Shown here: one piece after another, positions 10,401-21,307 of the stretch
How the letters are laid out: every line of letters begins with the position of its first letter
How positions within the stretch are numbered: the first letter of the stretch is position 1
From: Syngnathus acus
Lineage: Eukaryota > Chordata > Actinopteri > Syngnathiformes > Syngnathidae
DNA: 64,000 bases
Reading direction: 5' to 3'
Assembly (NCBI RefSeq): GCF_901709675.1
Contig: NC_051101.1
Coordinates: forward strand, 8,762,501 to 8,826,500
Position numbers and translations under genes: made by a program
Notes under the pieces: model-generated
What the model was told of the DNA's origin: nothing
Seen by the model: the letters and a program-made list of their open reading frames with translations, nothing else
Databases searched by the model: none

Positions 10401-12617
10401 TTATTGTAAGATAAAAATGTAAGACTGTCTAAATATAACTGAGATGTGTGCACAAAAAAAGATCTCAGAGCAGCCATGGCACATTAAAAAATCTATTGAA
10501 AAAAAAATACTTTCTCCATGTGTTCTTACTGAGAAACAGTAAAAGTAAATCTCATATCTATCAGACACTATCTTTGCCCAAAAAAAAAGAACAATTGTTC
10601 TGCTAACAAAGGCCTCCTCCAAGCAAAATAGATTAAATGTTATTTTTTAACATGGCCATTGTCTGTTCAATGAGAAAGTGCTTTTTTTTGTGTGCCGGCT
10701 GCCTCACCAGACTTAAAGCACAATTATAATAATGTATAAAATAATATGTACAAAGGATTTACTTTTCGGTGTTTTTAAATGTGCTCCATTGGCTATTGTA
10801 GCTCTGCCTCTTGGAGTCCTTGGTGGTTCCGACTGGTACTGGTGGTCTGAATCGTCAAGAGCCAGTCGCCTTTTGGCCTTCAAGAAGGATATGGAATGGA
10901 AAATTTAATTTAAACATTAGCATGCATTGATGGACTGAGTGGCCTTAAAATGCTTGTCTGATTTCAAGCCCCATTATCATTTTTTTTAGACAATCATATT
11001 AACATGCTACAATTTGAAGTTTTGAATCTTTTCTAGTAGTATCATGTCACCTTGAAACAGACATGACTACTGAATTCAACCTGATGACTTTGTCTGATCA
11101 AATTTTAAGTCGAACCAATTTATGTTGTTTAAGCTTTACAAACCCAACAATACTCTTAAGGTTGTCAACATTTTTAGACTTTTCAACAAACTCCCAAAAC
11201 TTTTCTTCAGACAGCAAGTCCACTTTGGTGTATGTTTTGCAGGGCAATGCAGCATGCCGAAGATGCAGCCCACCTAAAAAGTGTCATACAAGACACATCC
11301 TTTTTTTAATCATACCACAACAGATCTTGCACATTTTATTCAGACTAGTCGGTAAGTCCCACGTCCCCTGTTGACAATCGAAATGTCAGCCATTTTATAT
11401 CAGCAAGCAGCTCCCCTCACCCCGTCTGCTCATGGCTTTGGCCTCACAAACACGCGAGTTCACCTCGAGAAATTAACTGTTTACAACGCAAAGAGTTACA
11501 ATAACCAACGCCCGAATAAAGCTTACACTTTCCGTGTGGTTTATGCATGCTGGAAGTACAGGAAATATGCAAAGTAACACTAAAGGCAACAAACTCGGGT
11601 TTCACTAAGAAAGGCATCATCATGTTGCACTTTATTCAGTGGAGTCAGTAAACATCCACTTGTTGGAACTTGTTAAAACCTCTTCGAAAAAGAAGAATTA
11701 GTCCCCGCCTCGTCAACATTACGACTAGCCATGACAGCTAACTCATTTTCATGCTTCAATACAACTTGCATCTTAATCGACGATTTGACGCTGTCGACTG
11801 GTGATAAAACTGAGGTGAATCTAAAGTGTTGTCAAGAACGAGGATATTAAGTGGAAGGCAAACGTCAACTAGCTAAAGAGTCGAAATGTGCAAACGTGGA
11901 GCAAAAACAACCGAATACCACCCCAACCCCCCCAAATTTAAGGACTAAGAGAGCAGCCACTAGGCCACCGCTAACGTTGCTCATCTCTTACCAATGTTTC
12001 CATCTGGCAGCGAGGCTGGGGTGAACTCAAAAGCATCACGAAGTTAGCACAGCGAGCTGTTCGCACACCAGTGTACACAATGTCAACATGGAGCCATTTT
12101 ATATGGTCGTTTTTCTTATCTGACCCACCCTCAAACCAACAGAGGTCCACTTGGACAACTAGTAGTAGTTAGTTAGCTGCCCGGCTAAAGCTGGGTCGTG
12201 GGACCGGCTAAGTGGCTAGCAGCTAGCTGGCAGAACAACAAGCTCGGCTAACCTTAGCAGGCTAGCCTTGTGTCGTGTTTCGGGTTGTTAGTACCACACA
12301 AAATGCATTCAAACGTGATGTTTTGGGAGGATTACCGGTGGTCTCCCCAATGCGGGTCGATGTCCTGTTCCATTTGCTGCAGCTTGTTGGGGTGTTGTGT
12401 AAATGTTGTTTATCGAGGGCTCGGATAAACATACATTGGAGGTCTGGGTAACGTTGCAAGGCGGCGGTGTCGTTATTATTTGGATATAAGTAGCGTTGCC
12501 TTGTACAGGGTTTAAACGATCCGAGAGCGCTGTCAAAATGATATTATTGTCTAAATGGGAGCCCCCAACGCCCGCTAAAATCACTTTGTCCGGAGCCGAA
12601 GAGATCCCTCTTCTCAT
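7451..12617 (-). CDS. e2f3: Transcription factor E2F3 (long E2F3a-type isoform, 8 coding exons, 432 aa)
   Basis: E2F3 is a nuclear factor that pairs with DP proteins, is held by pRB and drives S-phase genes. Exons on the minus strand: 12336-12617, 10763-10877, 10141-10271, 9347-9429, 9082-9240, 8344-8458, 7990-8128, 7451-7725 (1299 bases, every phase compatible). The ATG at 12617 gives MRRGISSAP, aligning with human MRKGIQPAL. Domains: N-terminal IYTTPQ and the AKRRLAL cyclin-A/NLS motif (about residues 95-101); DNA-binding winged helix about 137-206 ([34 protein letters not shown]); leucine-zipper/marked box about 206-310 ([19 protein letters not shown]); C-terminal pocket-protein site [18 protein letters not shown]. 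The motifs fit E2F3 better than E2F1 or E2F2. The intron between exons 5 and 6 is AT-AC. Human E2F3a is 465 aa. Neighbours cdkal1 and mboat1 match human 6p22. Confidence 0.97.
8459..9081 (-). other. e2f3: U12-type (AT-AC) intron in e2f3
   Basis: No GT-AG pair joins exons 5 and 6. The minus strand instead shows ATATCCTTTC at the 5' end (9081-9072), a perfect U12 donor. The intron ends in AC (8460-8459), with a branch-site match TTCTTTGAC at 8478-8470, 12 bases before the end. The join gives ...[12 protein letters not shown] in frame, matching human ...NQR-LAYVTYQDI. E2F family genes are known carriers of minor-spliceosome introns. Length is 623 bases. Confidence 0.93.
9630..9693 (-). repeat. 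Probable hAT-type terminal fragment
   Basis: The plus strand ends CCACAGTTTGAGAATCA, a near reverse complement of the CAGTGGTTCTCAAACTGTGG text typical of hAT-type termini. It is preceded by ACTAGAGGGAGGCAGTGTTC. It lies in e2f3 intron 3, between exons 3 and 4. Only one end is recognisable. Confidence 0.4.
11992..12003 (-). CDS. e2f3: Putative e2f3b alternative first coding exon (4 codons, METL)
   Basis: Within intron 1 the minus strand reads ATG GAA ACA TTG followed by GTAAGAG, a strong donor in phase 0. Spliced to exon 2 it would give METL-AKRRLAL. Mammalian E2F3b uses an intron-1 promoter and a very short first exon (MPLQQQ) joined at the same AKRRL boundary. The four residues do not resemble MPLQQQ, so the support is position, phase and donor only. 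Upstream (12004-12250) the DNA is richer in GC and could hold the 5' UTR and promoter. Confidence 0.5.
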
Positions 12618-12884
12618 CTTGTTCTCGGGTAGCCCCTTTTCTTGTCTCGACACTTTCAAGCCGCTCCGCTTGCTAATCCAGCGCAATTGTTACAAAAATA
12701 ATCAGACCAAAGCGAAGATAAAAGTCTGAATCATCGACTTTCGAAAAGTATTTGGCCTCGTGTACGTGCATTTAGGCAGATGCAATGGATTAGAAAGTAG
12801 CGCAACTCTCGTTTTAGCCCGTCGAGAAATGGCTTCAGGAAACGGCCTGATGAATGAAGGGATACGGTTTACGCGCTCAAGAGC

Positions 12885-12952
12885 CCTCCCGCGAAACTCA
12901 GATTTCCCGGGAAGATTTCAAACAAAATTTACATACTGAAGACTATTGGCGG
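12885..12952 (-). promoter_or_regulatory. e2f3 promoter elements: E2F site and CCAAT box
   Basis: On the minus strand TTTCGCGGG (12896-12888) matches the E2F consensus TTTSSCGC in its core. TTTCCCGG (12903-12910, plus) is a second E2F-like site. ATTGG at 12945-12949 is a CCAAT box on the minus strand. They lie about 270-330 bases upstream of the e2f3 ATG, a layout that would let E2F activity feed back on its own gene. Confidence 0.55.
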
Positions 12953-12979
12953 ATTAGTTGACAGTCTCCGCCCTGTTTC

Positions 12980-13060
12980 TGCTGAATCTGCCCAATCACA
13001 TCGCGGAGTCCCGTGCGCCACGTGCTCATTGGCAGTTGTAAACAGCCGACGTCACTTGCA
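12980..13060. promoter_or_regulatory. Divergent e2f3/mboat1 promoter core: CCAAT, CACGTG and CRE motifs
   Basis: In order on the plus strand: CCCAATCAC near 12989, a CCACGTGC E-box near 13018, CATTGGC near 13026 and GACGTCAC (CRE half plus palindromic core) near 13049. The stretch is GC-rich relative to its flanks. Motifs are read directly; which gene each serves is inferred. Confidence 0.45.
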
Positions 13061-14104
13061 AACGTGCTGTAATCCTCAACTAGGGCGCTAGATGGCACTA
13101 GCAACTAACTACAAAATTGAATATAGGTGCAGTTTGTGATTATTAAAACTCTTTGTTGCTCTTTGTTCATGGAATATGCTAGTAAAACTAAGTAAAAGAA
13201 ACTGATTTTATTTTTGTTTGTTGCTGCCTAGAACTCCTTGGAAAATAATTGTGTGTTTTTTATTTCAATGAGATATTGCATTGGAAAAAAAGACGGGGGG
13301 TCAATAAATCCGTTTTCATAAATTAAAGCATGGGTTTGAAATTGTTCAGCGTTGGCACGTCAGTGTGATAATTTTCTCATTAGCTCTTCCTTAATGAAAA
13401 ATAAATAAAAGTGTAACAATGATTGTGGATCCGATGTGACTAATGCAGCAATCAGAGACTAAACTGTTCAAGAGCAGATAAACCCTATTTAAAGAGGGAA
13501 TTTACAACGGAAAACATAAATTGATACACTTGTACAGTCTAATAAACACAAAGTTGATTATTATTAATTCACCATCTGTAAAGAAACACAAGCATTACTC
13601 GTCACGTGGGACAAAACACAGATTGCCACAAAAGCTTAAAAAAAATTGTAGAATTTAAAATTGTACCGTAAAATTTACCAGTTTATATGTAGCCCTTTTT
13701 CTAAGCCACATAAATGTTCTTTGATTCAATTTGATTGGATTAACTCACTGAGGTTAACAGCATTTTAAAAACAAGTTAAACAGACAGCAGTCGAATTGCT
13801 TTTATTTTGAAGATACATAAGGAAATAATGCTCATCTTCATTCTGGTGTCAGACTCCAAAAGCACTGCCAACTGCTGTTGTGGAGTGATTGAAAGAGGCG
13901 GTGAAGGAGGAAGGCGCAAGATACCGCCGGGCGTGCTTGGCAGCTTGGGATTTCACCAAACCGTGGACTGGTTTGACTTGTCACGGGATCCATTATATGC
14001 ACGATGTATTTCACTTAACCAAAGTAGTTTCTGCCTTGTTTTAAAAGGGCAAAAAAGGACGGGTAGTCTAGATACAAGTTTTTTGTTGTTTTTTATTTCT
14101 TAGG
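13060..14104 (+). other. Region upstream of mboat1 ATG; 5' exon not resolved
   Basis: The ATG exon is preceded by a T-rich run and TTATTTCTTAG, a good acceptor one base before ATG, so an upstream non-coding exon probably exists. I could not place its donor with confidence. A GC-richer stretch at about 13860-14000 is unique-looking and might be part of the 5' UTR. The rest is AT-rich with nothing recognised. Confidence 0.4.
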
Positions 14105-17100
14105 ATGGCCGAGCGCGTAGACAATGTATATCGGACCACTGGTTCTCAGTGGCTGCTGCCTGTTACTGAATATTTGGGATTTCCTCTCGCACTGGTAAGA
14201 ACACTGCTGTAGTACTTAACCTTGTCACAATGGTTTTCTACCATATATGCATGTACTTGTTTTGAGAGACGCGTCGTGATTTATAAATCCTCACACCTCC
14301 AATTACCCCCCCCCCCCCCCCAAAAAAAAATTATACCCATATGATCTTGTCTCAGTTTACTCACAAATGACGTACTCATCATAAAATCAGTCCCTGTGCA
14401 ATTGATCACAAACCTGCAGGAAACCTTTCCTTTTCTGCTGTCTGAATGGCAACAGGTGGACGAATGGGTTCATGTTATTTCTAAACTAACAGAATTGTAA
14501 GATGAGTGCAATTCTTTCAAGAAAACAAGTGCTGAGGTGTTTATATAATTTTTAACAGAATGCAAATTAAACTATAAGTCATTTCAGAATAGCGCAAACA
14601 TTGAACAAAACATAGCAGTAAAGAAAATTCGATTGTCCATGCTTAATCATCATGAAAAATCGCCAATATTTCAAAAATCTCCCAAACCTCCGAGCACAAC
14701 TATGAATAAATGAAAACGAATGAATCCATTGTTAGTAGGCCATTGAAAGTGACCCGACATAATACAAGCTTCCTTCCATGTTCCAAACACATACATGTCG
14801 GGTTAATCGAAGTCTCTAAATCTGATGGTGTAGTGGCACATTGACTTTGGCTCAGACAGCGCGAGTTCAGCTCCCACGTGCCCTGCAATTGACTACCGTA
14901 ATTTTCGGACTATAAGTCGCGTTTTTTTTTCATAGTTTGGGTGGGGGGCGACTTATACTCAGGAGCGATTTATATACATATATATGGGTTTTTTTCACTA
15001 TTTTGGGCATTTTATGGCTGGTGCGACTTATACTCCGGTGCGACTTATAGTCCGAAAATTACGGTAATAATTGTTTGTGAGTGTAAACGGTTGTTTGTCA
15101 AAGTGCCCTGTGACTGGCAGATGAACAGTCCACTGCAGAATGGACCCAAAGTGAGCTGAGATTTACGTGCACTGACTAGAGTAAAAGGCTAAAACAACAT
15201 ATAAACAATACGCAATAAAAAAAAAAAAAAATGTATGTGCTACTCAGGTGAACTTTCTGGCGTGTCAGCTATTCGCTCTGTCGTTTGCCTTCTGGTTTCG
15301 TCTCTACCTCAGTCCTCGACGGAGCAGTCCCCTGGTGAGGCACACGGTGGCTGCTCTGCTTGGTGTCATATTCATCATTTTCTGCTTTGGATGGTACAGT
15401 AAGAGGATCTTTCACATCACACTCACCCATATATGTTCAACTATTAAAAAGTACAGTTGGCCTTTAAGTCCATAGAGTCTGGCAAGAGATGAGTATCATG
15501 TTGATAAAGGGAATTGATGCTTTCTCATAGTCCAGCACAGGTGACTATGAAATGTAGTTCTTATTACATGTGTCCCTCTTTGCAGGTACTCCACTCACCT
15601 CCTGGCTGTGGTGCTTGCAAACTACCTTATTATCATCCAAGCTGACATCACAAATGTACACAGGTAAATATGTTTTGTTTGTTTGTGAGATCCATTCAAT
15701 TCAAGTACAAACTGGCCGCATTGTTCAATTGGTGCCTTTTTCTTGAGATTCTTAGAAAAAAAATATTTGCTTATGTTTTGGAAGTCTTATATATCTAGAC
15801 AGAAGGGATAAATTATTAGACAGCGCGGTTATACAACACTGCCAAGCACAACTACTAATACAATACATTACAATACGTCTTTATGTAGCGCTTGCACAAC
15901 AGCTGTTGCCGCAACATATTGGATGGCTTGGCGGGCCAGATTCGGCCCGCGGGCCACTGATTGATTGTGAAGCTACTCGGAATAAATGACTAGATTGGCC
16001 GAGTTATTTTATGTGGGAGGAGTTGCATTTTATTTGACCTCTTTAGCGTAGTTCCTGTATAGTACTGTAGTGACCAGAAACGCTATGATTAGAATAAGAC
16101 TTGTGTAAAACACCCCAAATTTGCACTTTTTTTGCACTATTGTTTTAAGTAATATTACATCTGGATCTATATGGAAAGGGGCCTGTGTTTAGATTTGTAC
16201 CTGTTGAGCAACTCTCCATTAATGTTTTGGTCTGTGATTAAATCTGCACAAATGTTAAACTATCAGGTCTACCGGTCTGCAGCAGGTTCTTACTTCTGAC
16301 GCTCTAGATTGTTTTTAGATAGAAGAAGCTCTTTTGTTCCTAACTAGCCAATGCGGTCTCTCGACTAGACTGACCAGTCCGAGGGACAACATAATGACAA
16401 ATGGGACGGAATGATACTACGGCGAGTGAATTAAGTCATGATAGTGGTCAAGTAGTTGATTGACGCAAAGCACATTCCAGTGCTCCGGATGGAGCCTGAG
16501 TGAAGAAACGGTTGATTGAAAGTATGCCACCAATGTGAAACATGTCCAGGGAACGTCAGCCCTAACAGATCAGTCTTTTGAATCAAGAGAAGGAAAAAAA
16601 CAAACAAAGTGTGCGCATGTGTTTAAAGGGCCTGTTTAAATCTTGACTGCTCCTGTTACAATTTAAGTGTTGCGGTTTTCACCCAAGTTTATATTTAGGA
16701 ATGAGACCAAACAAGTCAGGTTCAGTTTGTTGTGACACCTGAGTGAATGGAGAAAAACAGACAGGAGAGAACTGAAGGCTGTGTTGGAATTGTTCTGTAT
16801 GGTTCACTTGGTGCAGCTGTGTCTCATTTTAAACATAACCCATTTATATAGATATATTTGCACAGGTCCATGTTTTTGCATAGACACTATATTCGTTATA
16901 CCGTAATTTCCGGACTATAAAACGCTACTTTTTGCACAAGCTTTGAACCCTGCGGCTTATAGTCTGGTGCTGTTTATCAATGGATTTTTCATGATTTCTA
17001 TGATATTGTAGGATGATTTGTTTTGGTAATACAGGCAATAGAAATGAGGACATTTCATTTAAAACACCTGCAGGATTTTCCCCTTATTTTAGCTGGTGCG

Positions 17101-20100
17101 GCTTATATTCAAGTGCGGTTTATAGTCAGGAAATTATGGTAATTTAAATGACCTTGTACTCTTCAGGCTTTGTTAGTTACAGCATTTGCTCATTTGAGCT
17201 TGAACCAGATTCCGCGTGTGTTGCACTAGACTAGATAATCAACTGAACCTCACAAAAATCAATAATCAACTGAAACTCTCACAAAAACATCTTTCTGTTC
17301 CCTCCAAGGTATTCTATGGTGGTGGCGATGGGATACCTGACTGTGTGCCAAGTGAGCCGAGTCCTCATCTTTAAATATGAAATACTGTCCACTGACTTCT
17401 CCGGGTGAGAAAACAGTTTTTGCTACACCTTTACTACGACAGTCCATTAGTAACTTCACTTTGCATGTTGTCAGTTAACTTTTCCACATGCTTACTCAGT
17501 CACCAGTGACACGGCCTTCAGTAAATACAGTGCGGCTGATTAAAAGGAGGCAGTGTGTGTGCACTGTTTGTTGTGTGACATTGTTTAAGCAGGTGGAATT
17601 CATATTGCCCCCCTGGCAACTGGTACTTAAAATTCGGAAACAAAGAACACTCCTGAGTGTGGCATTTCATTATTTACTTATTTTTTGTTGGACTCAAAAG
17701 AGAATAAAGAGAGTAAAAGGAACGAGAGAAATAAGCTACATGGTTATCACTCATGGACTGTTGCGCTTTATTGTGCAACACTGGTTAGAGGAAGTCAAAC
17801 ATCCAGAAAGTCAAGTCAGGGCTCCACTAAATTTAAGTCATTCAAGTCATAACTTGGGTTAAACACATCATAAGTGAAGCCGTACGATGGTGTTTAGTCA
17901 TATTAGCCACTTTTCTCTCAGAGTTAGCCGTACACAATAGGATTTTTTTTTTTTTTTTTAAATGATCCAAACCAATCTATTATTTTGTCTTCGCAATTAT
18001 ATTCAGAATCTACATGAAGCTTAGTTATTGGTGAGCTTAACTGTGAAGGAACAACAAAAACAAAACAAATGACACATTGACTTGTAGAATGTAACTGTCA
18101 AAGATAAACAGGAAGGACTCGTCAAGTCTCATGAATACCAAGTCAAGTCAAGCCTTGTCACGTTTTCGCTGTGCAAATCACAAGTCTAACTCAAGTATCC
18201 CACCTCAATTATTGAATGAATAAAAATTTAAGTACAAGACTAAATGCATTAAATTAATAATTCGAACAAACATGGGACAGCCTACTCTCATTCAGGCGCA
18301 TGCTGGAGATGCTAGCAGTAGTTATACTGGCCATGAGTAGAGAATAAGGCATTTGCTGAGCAAGGCTCCACCAATAAATGTACATCAGCTGACTTTGCTC
18401 ATCAGCTCAGTTCTCGTGCCAATGAGCTCCCATCACATGACTTTGGGGACTGTGTTCAGTTTTCAGGGAGTTGATTTGGTGAATCACTTTAAATCAATTT
18501 CATTGTGCGCAACTAGTTACTGCGTCATGCTCTCCTGTGAAATGAGTGAGATTCAACACATAACTTGTTAGGTTTCCCTCATCACCGTCATGGTCCATGT
18601 TGCTTTTGCTCGCTCATGACTAAACTGCTTAGTAAATTAACACTGATAGTGTCTAACAATATTTCGATATTTATTTTCTGCTCAGGCCACTGATGATAAT
18701 GACCCAGAAGATTACCTCACTTGCATTCCAGCTCCATGACGGTAAGAAAACGCGCACACACACCTTGTATGTGAGGTTTAGCAGTGGAATTAAAGAGGTA
18801 TTAATTGTGGGATGTCAGAATGTGTAAATTTGAAACAATGATAGCGATATAGTAAAATATTTTTTCATTCTAGGTATGTGCAAGAAAGCTGACGAACTGA
18901 CCGCAGAACAGAAGCTACTGGCAATATCGTGAGTTTGCGTGTAAATATTTCAATACTAACAGTGCCATTTTAATTGTGGTGGAAAGGAAAGAGTTGTGTT
19001 ATTTTGAGATATCATTTTGCATGGGAACGATGACATTCAGAAGAAATATTTTTGGACTATTCTCATGATGATATTATTACAGTGTGTCCTATAAGTTTGG
19101 GTATCCATCTCTATTTCAAAAAATGGCATTTCTGATGCGGATCAACTTCCGCTACAGTGCCTCTACAATCACAAGAAATCATTTTTGATCACACTTTTAT
19201 GAACTCTTTTTCATCTTTGATCCAAATAGCATTCTCTTCTTTCATCTAAAGCTCTTACACTATTCTGATGGGTTTTTTTCTTTCATTTTTCATTTTCTTT
19301 TCTTGTTCTGGTCTATGTGAAGTGTGAAACCTACTCTTGTCGAGTACCTGAGTTACAATCTCAACTTCCTGAGCGTGTTGGTGGGTCCGTTCAATAACTA
19401 CAAGGACTACATCAACTTCATTGAGGGCACACACATCAGCAGCAAGCTCGAGCAGCAAGGCGCCAGCATGACGAACGGCAAGAATGCCTACCACAAATGT
19501 CCTGACCCGTCACCTCTGGTAAGATTCTCCTTTCATGTCTTCCCTTCTCTCTCTCGCTCTCAAATGGATGAATTTGACTTGAATGTGTCTTTAAGGCAAA
19601 TTACAGTCATTCTTGATTATTGTATGCACTCTTTGATTTCTCGCCTTTGTTTTAATACGGTAGGTAGGATCATCCTGTTTGTGTTGTGTCCATCACCTCC
19701 ACAGAACGCTGTCTGTCAAAAGTTATCGGTGTGCTGTTTTTGCATGCTCTTCTTCTTCATCATCACACGGTCGCTGCCAATAACGTACAACGCCCACCCC
19801 CACTTTGTCAGCCACGCCCCTTTCATCACCCGACTCACCTACGCATTTTTTTCCATTCAAGCTGCAAGACCCAAATTCTACTTTGCTTGGACCCTCGGTG
19901 AGTAACATAAATGTTGTGCTGGGGCGTGAAGAAACCAGACATTTGACTCAGCTTAGCGGTTCTGACCCCATTGTGAAGCTCATGCTGCCTGTTGTGAAAC
20001 GCTTCTAACTTAAGTTTGCAGCTTCAATCTAAAATTTGCTTTTCATTCTTCTATCATGTCAGGTGATGTCATCAACAACGCTGCCGGGTTTGGTTTCTCA

Positions 20101-21307
20101 GGAATGGATGAACATGGAAAAGCTACCTGGAACCTCCTCAGTAACCTGAATATCATGCGAGTTGAGGTACTTTCCATGCCCTTAAGTGTGCAGTTCATGA
20201 GAGAGAGAGAGAGAGAGGGAGAGATTTAAATGAATAATCCTTTTCCACTTGATTGTTTGTCTTTTTCAGACAGCAACCAGCTTCAAGACTTTCATTGACA
20301 ACTGGAACATACAAACGGGAAATTGGCTTAAAATGTAAATACCGTGAATCCATGTTTATCACGTGGGATACTTCCAGACAGTATTAGTATTTTCTTTTTT
20401 TATTTTCTTCTTTTATTTCCTTTTGTTCTGCCACTCATCAGGGTGTGTTACAATCGAGCGCCACGTCACCGTTTGGTCCTGACTTACATCTTGTCTGCCC
20501 TGTGGCACGGCATTTACCCAGGATACTATTTCACCTTCATCACTGCCATCCCGCTCACGCTGGCAGCACGAGCTGTGAGTTCAGTAAATTTTTAATTTCT
20601 ACATTAAACCACTATAGTCCTAAATTTCCATCAATCTTTGTCCACAAGGTACGAAAATCCTTCCGTCACTACTTCTTGGGTTCCAGAAGTTTAAAGCTGG
20701 CTTACGACGTTTTGACGTGGGCTTCCACTCAGTTGGCCATTTGCTACATGGTCATGCCCTTTCTACTGTTGGCAGTAGAACCCACCATGGTCTACTACAG
20801 GTACCTTCAATCCATCATCATTTTTGTGGCCTCTAACATAAAAACAGTATTCATGCAAGATAAGAATATAAAATTTAAAAATTATATTGTACTTATATAC
20901 TCCACTGTTTTTTTCTAATGTTCTGTAAGATGCTACAGGATGGCACTAAGGCCCTGGCCATTAGGAAAGTAGTAATCGGTGTAAAGGAAGTATGATGTAT
21001 TAAGAGCTTTATGTGTCAGGGAGACGTGTTGTAGCTGAGGTTCAAGAGAGTTTTCTAGAGGGTTCCAACTGTACAACCACAGAAAAAAAATAAATCAAAG
21101 ATCTATTGGGAGCTTTTGTGACACTGACTCTGGCTGTGTTCCAGGTCCATGTACTTCCACATGCACATCCTCAGCATCTTAGCTGTGATTGTCCTGCATC
21201 CCAAATTCAAGAGCAAAGTAATTTCTGCCATCACAAAGGCCACCACACACATCTCGTTTTCCCAGTGTCTATCTGTCCACTGTAACAACAATGACAAAAC
21301 GCACTGA
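14105..21307 (+). CDS. mboat1: MBOAT1, lysophospholipid acyltransferase 1 (13 coding exons, 508 aa)
   Basis: MBOAT1 is a multi-pass ER acyltransferase that re-acylates lysophosphatidylethanolamine and lysophosphatidylserine, preferring oleoyl-CoA (Lands cycle). Exons: 14105-14194, 15248-15393, 15586-15663, 17309-17404, 18686-18741, 18874-18928, 19323-19518, 19705-19897, 20063-20166, 20270-20334, 20442-20574, 20649-20800, 21145-21307. They sum to 1527 bases, in frame throughout, stop TGA at 21305. The start MAERVDNVYRTTGSQWLLP aligns with human ...YRTTGSTYLHP. Landmarks: VNFLACQLFALSFAFWFR, YSMVVAMGYLTVCQ, DFSGPLMIMTQKITSLAFQ, LNFLSVLVGP, YFAWTLGD, GFGFSG. The catalytic MBOAT asparagine is N351 (WNIQT) and histidine H382 (ILSALWHGIYPGYY). 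Human MBOAT1 is 495 aa and also has 13 exons. MBOAT2 is the alternative paralogue; e2f3 synteny favours MBOAT1. Confidence 0.96.
14827..15161 (+). repeat. tRNA-derived fish repeat, split by a nested inverted-repeat element
   Basis: The left part (14827-14895) has an A-box-like GGTGTAGTGG and a B-box-like GAGTTCAGCTCC (14862-14873). The right part (15067-15161) has GTGAGTGTAAACGGTTGTTT, TGCCCTGTGACTGGCAGATG and AAAGTGAGCTGAGAT. The right part is a diverged form of the common teleost string ...GTTGTTTGTC...TGCCCTGCGATTGGCTGGCG...AAGTCAGCTGGGAT. The two parts are separated by the TA-flanked element at 14896-15064. It is a decayed element, not a working tRNA gene. Confidence 0.6.
14896..15064. 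mobile_element. TA-flanked inverted-repeat element (MITE), copy 1
   Basis: The terminal inverted repeats read CCGTAATTTTCGGACTATAA at the left and its reverse complement at the right, extending about 25 bases. Both ends are bordered by TA (14894-14895, 15065-15066), as expected for TA-target duplication. The interior contains repeated GCGACTTATA motifs and no ORF. It is about 169 bases and lies in mboat1 intron 1. It resembles Tc1/mariner-type MITEs in target choice; the superfamily is otherwise unassigned. Confidence 0.8.
16901..17139. mobile_element. TA-flanked inverted-repeat element, diverged copy 2
   Basis: It starts CCGTAATTTCCGGACTATAA and ends with the near reverse complement (TATAGTCAGGAAATTATGG), bordered by TA on both sides (16899-16900, 17140-17141). 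The GCGGCTTAT(A) subterminal motifs are kept but the interior is different and longer (239 bases). It is older than copies 1 and 3 judging by mismatches between its termini. It lies in mboat1 intron 3. Confidence 0.7.
17790..18200. repeat. Dispersed repeats of AAGTCAAGTC-type text
   Basis: The string AAGTCAAGTC and variants (AGTCAAGTCAGG, GTCAAGTCTCATG, AAGTCAAGTCAAGCC, AAGTCTAACTCAAGT) recur across about 400 bases in mboat1 intron 4. It looks like a decayed repeat, class unknown. Confidence 0.35.
20200..20226. repeat. (GA)n microsatellite
   Basis: This is a short GA run in the intron between the mboat1 exons ending at 20166 and starting at 20270. Confidence 0.7.

Noticed and set aside
12618-12686. 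Upstream in-frame extension of e2f3 exon 1
   Set aside because: The extension opens with TTG rather than ATG. The ATG at 12617 aligns with the human start and has A at -3.
14827-14884. A/B-box-like motifs suggesting a tRNA gene
   Set aside because: No cloverleaf can be drawn, and the downstream body matches a dispersed tRNA-derived repeat.
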